DNA of 64,000 bases from Syngnathus acus. Its lineage: Eukaryota; Chordata; Actinopteri; Syngnathiformes; Syngnathidae. The stretch lies in contig NC_051089.1 of the NCBI RefSeq assembly GCF_901709675.1, positions 8,181,476 to 8,245,475 on the forward strand, read 5' to 3'. A program made the translations under genes and the position numbers. The notes beneath the pieces are model-generated. The model worked only from the letters and a program-made list of their open reading frames with translations, did no database searches and was not told the origin of the DNA. This document shows, piece by piece, positions 11,574 through 23,500 of the stretch. The number at the start of each line of letters is the position of its first letter. Within the stretch, counting starts at the first letter, position 1.

Positions 11574-14500
11574 TTAAAACCTCCTTCGAGTGGGAGTGGG
11601 ACTCTTCACTCCTCTTCCAGGTGCTGCCTTGGGAGGGGTGGGGCTAGGAGCGGACTGGGCTGGCTGGATGGTAGTTTGAGGCATTTCAATGGGCATTTTG
11701 GGAGGGATAATTGTTTTGGCTGTCACGGTTGGTTTTGCCTCGGGGATTTTCTCACCTTGGCGATACACGCAAACCTGAAGAAAATCGGACAATAAGTTAG
11801 TTTCATTTTCAACCTTGCAGGTTCAAACAAGATAATATAATATTATGCAGCTCAGCTCTAAATTACAAAATATCTCATCATTAGGCTCCAATAATCCAGT
11901 GATTTGCAGTACAGCAACACTCACCACAATATCCACAGATTCCCCTCCGTATTTGTTCTGGACAATCATGGAATATTTGCTGGAATCCTCCATGGAAACG
12001 CCTCTGATTGTAAGGCTGGCAAACTTGCCCTGGTCGAGGGAGACCACGTACTGAAACATGGAAACAAATGTTGAAAGTGTCAACTTGGGACCTTTATGTT
12101 GTACCTCAAACAAAAAACAATAAATAATGTTGACTAGATTTCTGGTGCTATTTGTGCACAGCACGTCAATAAAGCAACGTCAGATATCAATCTTGTTGCT
12201 GTCTGAGTTCCCACTCAGTGTAAGTGCCACGTGAAGCTCAACTTTTACCCTAATGAGGACAAGCGGTATCAAAAATGATTAAAATGATATCAGTTATCTC
12301 ATGAACTGAGTTCATGATATCATTTCCTAAATATGGTAACAATGTCGTTCGTAGAGCTTTCAGTTAGGGCACTTGTGATCAGAAAAATCTCTTTATTACT
12401 CTCAGACCTGCTTGCTTCTTTCGTTCCGTGTGTTTTCAAACTTAGAAACATAACTGCTTTAGTCAACATGTAAATAGCTATAGTTTCCGCATGTGTCCTA
12501 TGTACTGTCTAAATGCATTTTCTTTGTGTTTTCCCAGTACTTAGCTTCAAAAGCATTGTGTTGAGGGGAGGCACCCCTGGGTTTTGGCAGACATATCACC
12601 AAGGACATCAGTTCTTGTTTTAGACGCGTTGTTAGCAGGTGAGGGAATGAATAAAGACGAGGGCAAACTTTCAAAACATATATTCCTCCTGGATCGCTGC
12701 CATTTCTTTAACTTAAATCTTCAAAGGCAGCAGGAGCCGCTGGGATGGCGATAATGTATAAAGAACCTCCGCTGACTGACTGGGAACACGGAGTGGATGA
12801 CTTAAGCAAGGCTGGGTTTATTTTTGTTTTGTTTGAACACGCTTACTACGTTGATAACCTCACCACCAAGTAGGCTTTCAGTTCTGATTGTTTTTTCCAA
12901 ACCAGACTCTGCTCTTGAAATTATACATTCAGAGTGTGCTTGAAGATATAAAAACGTGATTGAAACAGACGATGTGAAAACAAAGAGCCAATCATAGTAA
13001 TGATAAACAGAGCAACCGCTTTTTTGAAGATGTCGGTTTCATGGTTGACGTGCAGTGCGTGGAAGTGGAAATTCCGCTCATTTATTTCTCCATTTATTAT
13101 TTTACCTGATCATCACGCTCGACCTCCACTCCGTTCTTTAGCCAGGAGACTTGCGGTTTGGGGTCCCCGCACACTGTGCACGTTAAACTCAGCGTCTAGT
13201 GACATGCAGATGAGGATTAGTAACGTAATCTGACTAATACCCTTTTATTGCATCCACACAAAAGGGCCACTATCACGCCAGGTTACCTTCTTTTCCATAA
13301 TGGTGACGACGTCTGGCAGACCTCCAATCACTTTACCGCGATCTGTAATAAAACAGTCATTTAGCAAACAGCATTATCGTGCCAAAAGACAATAATTGAA
13401 CAGAATGAAAAGATGCACACTCACTCTTGTCAGCATAAGCTAAAGCCCTGAAAAGAAAACCAAATTGTTTAGGCTCTTCACTTTACTTACAGAAAACAAA
13501 AAAATCATCAAATAAAGTTACTGCAGTTTTAATTCATTGGATGACATTTAGGTAGATGACTCTCCTGTTTAGCTTTATTACGTCAAAGCACTACCCTTGT
13601 CTAAGTAACAGCCCTATAGTATATAATTTAAATGGTTATCTAATCCAATACAGCATGGTCAAAGTTGAGTTGAACAATAATGGATACATGCCTCTAGTCA
13701 GGGCAATTGCTGATCAAATGATCTTAAAACTTCACCATCCTTATGCAGAAAAGGAGTCCTCGTGATTTTGAAAGACGCTTTATCTGGCTGACTTCAAACG
13801 ACACTCATATTTTCGTCGTCACTGGCTTTATCTTTCAACCAATGATCCAAAATGATGACAGATTGTTCTCATTCTAGTTGGTTGCATTCTGCTTCCCTTC
13901 ATGGCCATTGGCCAAATTAAATTATCCTCTACACGCTTGGGTCGGAAAAAGTACTCAGATGGGTTGCCCGGGGATATTTTAGTCCAATAGCCAAACCACA
14001 ATTGGAATGTACTTTTCTGTAATATTCAAAGTTGTTTTTCTTTTGATAATAATTGGAAGAGGCCAATTAGAGCAGCAGGCTGGGTGAGAGGTCAGCCTGA
14101 GAACCAGATGGCTCGGGGAGCTCTGCTCTCCTTGTTCCATCTTGATACTCAATAAACAGCCAGCAGGGTGGGACACTTGCTCCAGCGTGTAGGTGAAATG
14201 TTGCGCTTGAACACCTCTCATTGGTACGTAATTAGAAAAGGGATTTGGGTGCTTTCCACTGTATTTTTCGTGATTATTGTTTTTAGCACCATTTTTTTTT
14301 TTCCTCATTGATGTTAAAAATGGAGCATGTACCTTGCATGTCACATTCAAGCTGTTGGACTTGCACTGTTTTTGTTTGATTTCAAACCGAGTCAAATCAT
14401 ACACAAATTGATAAGCCACATGTTGTGGTTTCACTTATATTGATACTAGGGAGTCACTTTGTCACCACAGAGAAGCTAACAAAGCACATGTCTAAATTAT

Positions 14501-17500
14501 GCTGATTCAAAGTTTCAAAGTGATTATGGATTAAAGACTTACTTGAGTCTCTGGAACTCAGCGTATGCTTTCTCATAAACTGTAAAAGACAAAGACTGAA
14601 TAGCATCATTTCTAATTTAAATGACAAAATAACACTGATTCCCTTTATCAAATTCACCCCAGTGTTGATGCTTCATGAAAACAAGTAACACTACTAAGTA
14701 CTGACCTTCACCACTGAGGTCCAGCGTCCGTTTGTGTGAGTCTTCTGGGTCGGTAATCACGATTGAGTACTTCCCTTTGTCCTTTTCAATTGGCTCAATC
14801 ACCTTTACATCAAAAAGTTCATTCAGCCGCTTATCAACACTAAAGCCATCATTCCGTCAGTGCCTGGCTATTAAATTATACATGCATGCCTATAACTCAT
14901 GCTTATTTCATCAGAAAGGTAATTATAATTATGACACTCTCTGGCACAGGGTAAAAAAAGAAGAGCTCATTCATTTAATTAACTTTTATAGACACAATGA
15001 TTTTTTTTTATTCCCACTAATGAGTGATCTAAATTTGTTTCATTTTTAGAGGCCATCCTGCCATCAACCCAAATTAGTTATAGATGCACCAAAATACACA
15101 CAAAAGGTAATACCTCCATTGTTGCCATGGAAGGTGTTCCTCCTATCACAATCTTGTCACTGTGGCAAAGTTTTTTGTCACTGTTGAGAGACACGGGGTG
15201 GGAGAGATTATTAGACGGTGCACATGTATGCAATTATTGTTGTGTACTGCCTACTTTTGAGGTAATGGAAAATCGTGTTTACATGCCAGCCTAATGTTAC
15301 GCCGAGGGAGAGCAATTCCTCTTTCTCTTGCTATCTGTCATTGGCTCTCATGTGCATTCGCAGAAGGCGTGAGCAGAGGTTACAAATCTCATCTCCGTAA
15401 TTTGTGTTCTATGCATAATTAAATAACCTCAAAAGCATCCGCTAACCCGTGTCACCCTTGCGCCCCGTGTCTTCATTCTTTACCGCCCCCTCAAGCCTTC
15501 CCCCTGCACGTTGTCTTTACACCTGTTTGTGCATTTCATTCTGTTGGGCCCCATGGAGTGCTTTTAAGTGCAGAAACGTCCGCGCTGCTCCGTGGAAAAT
15601 AATCGAGTGTGATTTTGGTTACAAAACAGGCCAATTTTGCTCCAATAACAGGGATAATGAAGGCACTTGCAGCAGACGTCCCAAAGCGTATTGTTTTTGT
15701 TTCAACTTGAGAGGAGAAACCAAACAAGGTGCTTTGTGCTCCTCATATATTTGCAGGCAGGCTTAAAATGATCACCTCTCCCCCTGCACTTAGCGCACTG
15801 TGTTTTCATGATTTCTGTCATAGACGTAAGCAGTAATTGCAGTCAGGGGCTTAGCGGTGAGAGGTGTTCATACTGAAAATGGCGCCTTACCCGTGGTACC
15901 AGACGATGTTCATCTCTGAAGTGTAATACTTCATGGGACACTGCAGCTGAATCCCGGTGGCGGTGCAGTGGATCACTAGCTCGTGCGCACTCACTCCTGT
16001 GGGTGATGATAGAGGTGGGAGAGGTCACTTTGGAAAATCACACAGCCACTTTTGGACTGCTGACAGTCACCAGGCACCTTTGCTTGTCATCAGGGAAGTC
16101 TAATTCAATTTTGGTCTACACGCATGACTAAAAGGATACGATTTTTTTTTTTTTACCCTCCAATGATGAAAATTAGTGCAAGCGTGTGTGCATGTGTGTG
16201 TGTGTGTGCTATGTGAAGCAGGAAGACACCTACCAGCCAGTCGGGTGATCTGGTTTATGGCCTCTTCAAACACTACAAAATAAGACATACAAATAAAGTT
16301 GATGTAAACACTATGGTGAAGAGTTAGAGGATTTGAAATTTGATGAAATACGAAGTGGAAGGCAAGGCCAGTTGGGCCACTTATATTTAAAACATGTTCT
16401 GTCCTTCACACGTTTTAATGAGTAAACTAGATTTCACATATTTTGCGATGTATTCTTGATTTTTGTCCTCATCAATCAACCTTGTAAATAATTCAGTTTA
16501 CCTTTTCCAGAAACGTCTATTTGGCTCATGTCCTTCCCTCTAGCATCGCTGATGGTGGCCTTGTAAAGCCCCGATGTTTTCAGAGAGAACTGGAGAACAG
16601 ACAGCAATAAAATAATGAGAGATGGCATTTGTTTACCAATTTCCACATGTTAAAGTTAAAAGTTAAAGTTAAGTTAAAGTCCCAATGATCGTCACACACA
16701 CACCTGGGTGTGGTGAAATTTGTCCTCTGCATTTAACCCATCCCCGTGTGATTTTAATCCATCCCCTGGGGGAGAGGGGAGCAGTGAGCAGCAGCGGTGC
16801 CGCGCTCGGGAATCAGTTGGTGATCTAACCCCCCAATTCCAACCCTTAATGCTGAGTGCCAAGCAGGGAGGCAATGGGTCCCATTTTTATAGTCTTTGGT
16901 ATGACCCGGCCGGGGTTTGAACCCACAACCTTCCAGTCTCAGGGCGGACACTCTACCACTAGGCCACTGAGCTGGTTTCAACCGCAATTACATTTAATTA
17001 AGTCATCAAGTCTAGCTGTCCTTCGACAGCCACTGTAGAGGTAGCATCGTATGTATTGAGATAAAGATTTGAACATCAACAGGAACAAAAAATAACTTAC
17101 CAGTTTAATTGCCAGTTTACAGACTCCTGATACCAGGTCAGGTTTCACATCAGGAATTATTTCTGCATCTTCTCTGAACCAGTGGAACTCAGAGTCTTTC
17201 TTCAAGTTGGCAACCTATGAAAACATCATGCAGTGGTCGGGGTATGCATGAGTCATATGTCGATTTTTGATCATAAAATGTGGAATTTGATCATTCGGTT
17301 GATGGTTGAGGATGTTGAAGAGCAAGCTTAATTTACAAGTCATGTTGGGAAGCAAGCCAGCTTGAATTATTCAAGCTTTCAGCAAAAAAAAAGATATGCC
17401 AAACAGAATTCTCAACAATCGGCATCTTTGTATAAAACTCAAAGATTACGCTCATAGCTGCAGGCTTGTTGCAATGTTTTCTTTCTTTGAATTCAGTGAA

Positions 17501-20500
17501 ATTACAGTAATCCCTCGCTACAACGCGGTTCGATTATAACTTTAGCTACATATACATATGTCACACACACACACACGTATCATATGTATATTTATATTAT
17601 TTATACATTATTTTCTGTATGTCATTTATACTACGTATTAATATAGTATTTACATGTTTGAAACTATTATTTAATGTTCTAATGATAACATATGCACTTA
17701 TATGGTTTAATATATACTTATTGATACACAAACAATGTATGTACGTATGTTAAAAAAAAAATACTTCGCGGACTTTCACATATTGCGGGTGGTCTTGGAA
17801 CCAATTATCCGCGATAAACGAGGGATTACTGTACTTGAGGGGAAATTCCACTCGCACAAGAATAGACAATTGAGGCAGGTTTGGTCTCTTTCTTTCCTTT
17901 AACAGCTTCTAAATGGTTGATCACGAGTATAATGTTCTCTTTTGCTTCCATTAAGCCACCATTCTAAGTCACTTTTCATGTGAAGTACCTTATCTTCCTT
18001 CAGAACAATTGAAAGCTTTAAGTGTTACACTCCCAGTGAAACTGTGCAGAGGTTAGAAACACTAATACCATTCATAAGTAAATTGGTTCCTAATGATTTC
18101 AACGTGGCTGACTTCAGACTGTCTAAATCATTGATAATTGATCATTAAGACTTTCTCTGAGCATTTGCTTTGGTGCTCCCGGAGGAAAAAAGTCCATCTT
18201 TCTTCCACCGTATTGAGTTGTGGCCTGCAGTTAGTCACCCAAAATAATGTAGTGCTCCCGAACTAACCACAGAAAATCACCACACGATTCCTAAATGTCG
18301 GCAGCTTGACAAGGAGCTTATGTAGTACTTGCATAGTGTATGCATATCCTTCAAAACTTTTTTTTTTTCACATTATTCACAAAGGCATAATCTCAGCAGA
18401 CTCATTTCAGTTAAGTCTCTGCATGGGTGTTATCATTGAAGACCATTATTTCCTGTACCCGCTCTGAGCCGAGTGGCTAAAGAGAGCTCCACAAGTGAGC
18501 CTTCTGTTTGTTTCGAGTGCAAATGTTCAATAATTGAGTTTGGCTGCATTTACCTTGCACAAGAGTGTGACTGAGCAGTCGTCTCCCACGTGAAGGGATA
18601 AGAACTCGCTGAAGTGGGGGCCTATTGGAGAGCAACGGGACACCAAAACACTGATGAAACGTCATTATGTTTAACGACTTTTGGACCTTTATTGCTTCAA
18701 CTGCAGCAACAGCCCACTGAATAATTTAGCAGTAATTTCACATCTTTGTGTGCAAACCTTTCTCTGACAATGGAAGTGTGGTCATCCATAAATGCTGGTC
18801 ACATTATTAGGCACATCTGTACATTCTAATGAACGCCGCCACGATGAGAGCTGCACTATTATTCATCTTTTTCCATGGTGTAAAAAATGGTCACAAAATA
18901 ACCAAATCACCTTTTGTGTTGCATCTCACTAGCAAAAATGCGTGCCTGTTAGAGAGTATGGTGATCCATGAATAACTTTACATAGAAATAATTATGTGCA
19001 AAAAAAAAAATGGTTGTGTATGCTGGTTTATTTCTTTTATTTGAATGAAATGAGTAATCCGCCTGTTCTTGTTGAATACATTGCTTCCAGCTTTAGTCTA
19101 AGTGATATATGGAGCCCATAGAATAAATAATGTTGTGTTTCTTACCCTCCTTGACTCTGATGTACTCTCTCCTTTGGTATTCAGCTTCAGCCAGCGCAGC
19201 CTTGAAAGCTACACACACATGAATGCAAGCACACACAGAATAATTTAAATTAGCCAGCAGGAATTCTTACACAGTACATTTCTTGAATGTACAGTGTAAG
19301 AATTCCAAACTTAATTGAGGCACATATATCACATAAAAAAGATACCAGAAGCCAAACAAAAATTTCACAACGCAATGGTACAGCTAGATGAACCAAAATA
19401 GATGAACAAGTTAGAAATAATTAGAGCGTCTCATTATCACTACATACAAACATCAATGAAAACATGTTTAATTCTGTTGCAGACATATACTTAGGAGGTT
19501 TATCAAACTGCAACATATTTTGTCCACCAGCTTCTCTTACCATCTCCAATGAGCACCATTGAGCTCTGTGCTTTGCCGCCTCCATCTGTTATCTGGCAAG
19601 TGTATGTCCCTTCATTTTCCTCGGTAAAGTGGTCCATGATCAACTCGATGACGCCTGTAGATACGTCATGGCCCATCTTGATGGACTGCAAAGAAAGCAT
19701 TGAAAAGACTAAAGCTGCTTCATGCCACATATGAAATAATGTAAGATGCTTATGAAAGTGTTTGAGATCTTTTCCATTTTGCAGCCATACAAAATGCAGC
19801 TTACTGAATCATCCTCATAGTGCATTGCCCAGAGCCAACTTCTTTCATACTTATATTCCATCTTTTTTTTAAACTATTCTTTTTAACTAAAACTGTGTCT
19901 TACATCAGCTCCAGACATTTCCTTGTCGTTAACAAAGAATTTGTAGGTGACGTTGGGGGAAATTTCCTCAGCCTGCAGCCAGAACCTCATTCTGCCTCTC
20001 TCCAAAATTTTATAGGCCAACTCTGACTTCAGTGGGATGACTAGAAAAAAGGACAACATTTGAAAGAGGTTAGAAAAAAAAAAAGCATCTTTTCATTCTC
20101 TCCTTAGCACTTGGGCCCGAGGAGAGCGTCTCTCAGCATTCATAGGGGAGTAGGGGCTAAGGGAGTCAAATGAGATGCAGCGATGAATAGTAGTTAGGCA
20201 GGTGATGCAAATGCAGGTAAAGAATGTTTGGATCCAACAAAATAATTGTTTCAGAGCTAAGACACAAAAGGTAGAGATGGGGTGGAGGATGGGTAAAAAG
20301 CAAAGGATGAATTATTCACAGAAATGTATTGAAGACACTGAAGGAGGATTCAGCCAAAAGGTACCTACTTGGGTGTCTGACATCATAGCTGAGTGCCACA
20401 AGCTTTTTCATCTCTGAAACACAAAGACATTCATTTGTACTGTATTTCATGCCATGGTTTGACACTTCAATCTCTCTTTTTCGACTGTGGCAATCTTCCA

Positions 20501-23500
20501 TAGAGAAAGAGGCACAAAAAACGATTCAAAACAAAATTATTGTTCATTTGTGTGTGGATTATTAATTCTTCAGTTCAAGGGGCATTAATATATACTGAAA
20601 ATTGGAAAAAGATGGATTGTGTTGAAGTTTTTTTTTTCCTCGCCTCAATCACTTAGTGCTTGCTCAGCTAGTTTTCTTATACACATGGATTTTATGTAAG
20701 CGGACCATCGTAAATGCTGGCATAACTACAGAGAAGCGCCTTAGACCCAATGTTGTTAATTTTGAAGACGACCGCAAACTGGCAGATCTATGAGAGGGAC
20801 GGTTAGGCGATTGTTGAGAATCCTCATTAGAGACTAATTTACCCTAACCCTAGTTTGAAACCCTAGTTTGAAACTTTAACTCTAATTTGAAACCCTAATT
20901 TGAATCCCTAACCCTAGTTTGAAACCCTAATTAGAAACCCTAACCCTGGTTTGAAACCCTAGTTTGAAACCTTAACACTAGTTTGAAACTCTAACCCTAG
21001 TTTGAAACCCTAACCCTCATTTTAAACCCTAGTTTGAAACCCTAACCCTAGTTTGAAAACCTGACCCTAGTTTTAAGTGGCTTTATTCAAATGCACCGCA
21101 CTCATAAATAAATAGGGATAAAAACATTTTTTGTGGGGATTGAGAAATTTACAACACAATAAAACAAAAACAAAACGTACCATCCGGGTTGATGGAAAAG
21201 CTTGATGAAACTCCGTCTGTGTTGGTGACAGCGACAGAGAAGGTCCCAAAGTCTTCTTTATCTGCATTCTTAAAGATCAGCTGGGTTCTGTGCAGTAAAG
21301 TTTTCGCGAGACATCGACAGACAAAGACTGTCAGATGAGTCATGTTGAAGATCTTTAAGTGAGTTCGTAGGATCTTACTTGTTGCCTTCAGTTTTAATCT
21401 CAATTCCTTTGGAGAAATCTGTGATTTCTTCATAATCTTTCTTCCAGACAAACTGAGAGCCTGCATTCATTTGGCACGACTCAAAAGTGAAAACAATGTC
21501 GCCCGTCTTCTTATCAACACTGCAGGACACCTCCTGGGAGCCTACATGACGCACAAAGAAAACACAAGCATCACTGGGAATAGTTTGACTGCACTGTCCT
21601 TATCTGACAACAACACAGGAGCTGCCCGTGTATACAATCTGGTGGGGTTTTGCTTTGAAAGTTTTTGTTTTCTTTTAATCTGAAGCAAAGCTGGTTTTCA
21701 CTTTACCTGGCACAGCCTTGGCAGTGACAGGGTCAGAATTCATTGAGGCCATTCCTACACCTGAATCATTGACAGCGCGCACCCTCAGGTCATAGGTGCA
21801 GCCCTCTTCCAGACCTGTTACCTAGGAGAACAAAACATTTTACTGACAGTTAAGAGAAAAGAGTTCCATGAATGCCTTATTTGTTTTTATCTATTTAAAC
21901 ACGAATCAAGCCAATAATTCATAGTAGGTGTAAAATTGGCAATATAGAGGGATTTAAATACAATAATGAGCTTATGCCTAATAGATTGCTTATGTTCTCT
22001 GGCATCTCAAACCCAACATGCAATTGCCAACTTTGTGCACTAGATGCCAGTGTCACACAGGTAAATGTCACAGCAGCGGGGCAAAACCATTGGTAATGGT
22101 GAAAACAAGAACACAACTATCAGGACTGGAATTGAAGCAACCTGGACATTTGACTCATTGAGATCCAGTTCATGAATGTCTGAGATGAGGTAGGAAAATG
22201 TCTAATACAGAAACAGGCCTACGGTTTAGAATGAACAAATCGTTACTTACTTCCTAATGAAGGTTCAAAAAGCAACAACAGAATAAGCACATTACCAGAT
22301 ATCCCTACCTTATAGAAGCATTGATTGACGGGTGTCTCATTGGCTGTAGTCCATTCAACAGTGCCCTTCTTAGCATACTCCACATAATAACCAGTGACAG
22401 GTCCGGAGCCGATGTAGACGGGCTTTTGCCATTTGAGCAACATAGAATCATCTCTAACCTCACAGAAATCCAGATCATAAGCAGGACCTGAAGCACAGCA
22501 CACACAATCAAGATTCAAAATTTAATCACTCAATCATTCATCATGGATACTTTATTTGCACATTCTCTCTTCATTTCAGTGTAGAACAAACACAGCTAAC
22601 CTGGCTCAGGCATTGTCCAGGCCTCACAAATGTAGTCGGCTGAGTGGTTGGATGGCGGGCTCAGGCCAATCAGATTGGCCGCGTACACTTGGAACTGATA
22701 GACCGCTCCTTCTGTCAATGCCTCCACCTGTCAGTGAAGGCAAAGATGTTATCCTATAAAATGGGAAAGCCACTCTAAATCCAAGAGAGTGTCCTCCCAT
22801 AGTTATTTAATTATGCATGCACATGAAAAGTTTGTCGCGATTAGTAGTATAGATCATTGGTCCCCAACCTTTTTTGCGCCACGGACCGGTTACGTGTCAG
22901 AAATATTTTCACGGACCGGCCTTTATATAAATAGTAAATTTATATAAATAATACATTTATAATAAATATATAAATGCGATGAAATAAAATGATACGACTG
23001 GCATAAAAAACAAGTATAAACGACATAATTTTTTTATTAATTATTTATTTATTAGTAATTAGTTATTATCTTTAATTACTAACTAACCCTAACCCAAGGA
23101 CCAACCCTAGCCCTAACCCTAGCCCCAACCCTAGCCCCAAGCTTTAGGGAGGTCTATTTTGATGGGGCAGCACACGAGCAATTGTGTTGCAAAATTTTCC
23201 ATGATAAAATATTTTTGGTACCACTGGGATTTAAACTCAGGTAGTTGGGGTGACACTATGGGACCCTCGCTTGTCTTGTATGGAAATTACGTATATGGTT
23301 TAATGGTAGTGTTGGCTCGTGAGTGAACGATTCGTTCAAAAGAACTATTTTCTTTCAGCGAACGAGAGTGAAATCATTTCCTAAAGTGATTCGTTCTTTT
23401 TTCAGTTCAAATTACTTCAACCAGTAGGTGTCGGTAATGCGCACTGAAGCTGGTGCCCCCTTGCCGTAAAACAAAACGAAGAAGAAAATGACGTAACTTC

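Larger units (their letters stand above)
11574..21541 (-). other. myom2: myom2 exons 20-38: C-terminal Ig3-Ig7 with helix linkers and tail
   Basis: Five C-terminal Ig domains (My9-My13 equivalents) are separated by short alpha-helical linker exons typical of myomesin: exon 22 (EMKKLVALSYDV), exon 25 (AFKAALAEAEYQRREYI), exon 29 (VFEEAINQITRLAG), and exon 33 plus the 23-nt microexon 34 (VYEKAYAEFQRLKALAYAD). The last Ig, exons 35-37, holds GGLPDVVTIME, CTVCGDPKPQVSWLKNG and NKYGGESVDIV. In myomesins this last Ig is the antiparallel dimerisation domain. Exon 38 adds VYRQGEKIPEAKP and a Pro/Thr/Ala-rich tail ending PTRRRF, longer and more basic than the human M-protein tail. Confidence 0.93.

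Noticed and set aside
12284-12326. Partial palindrome ATGATATCA...TGATATCAT
   Set aside because: Only about 10-12 bp arms with an imperfect centre; expected by chance in AT-rich DNA.
13979-14434. 151-codon minus-strand open frame
   Set aside because: Lies wholly in a myom2 intron, between exons 33 and 34, with no splice-site support or recognisable domain.
18785-18850. ATTATTAGGCACATCTGTAC block similar to the foldback core (TTATTAGGTACAC)
   Set aside because: Similarity is short and without inverted partner here; not enough to call an element.
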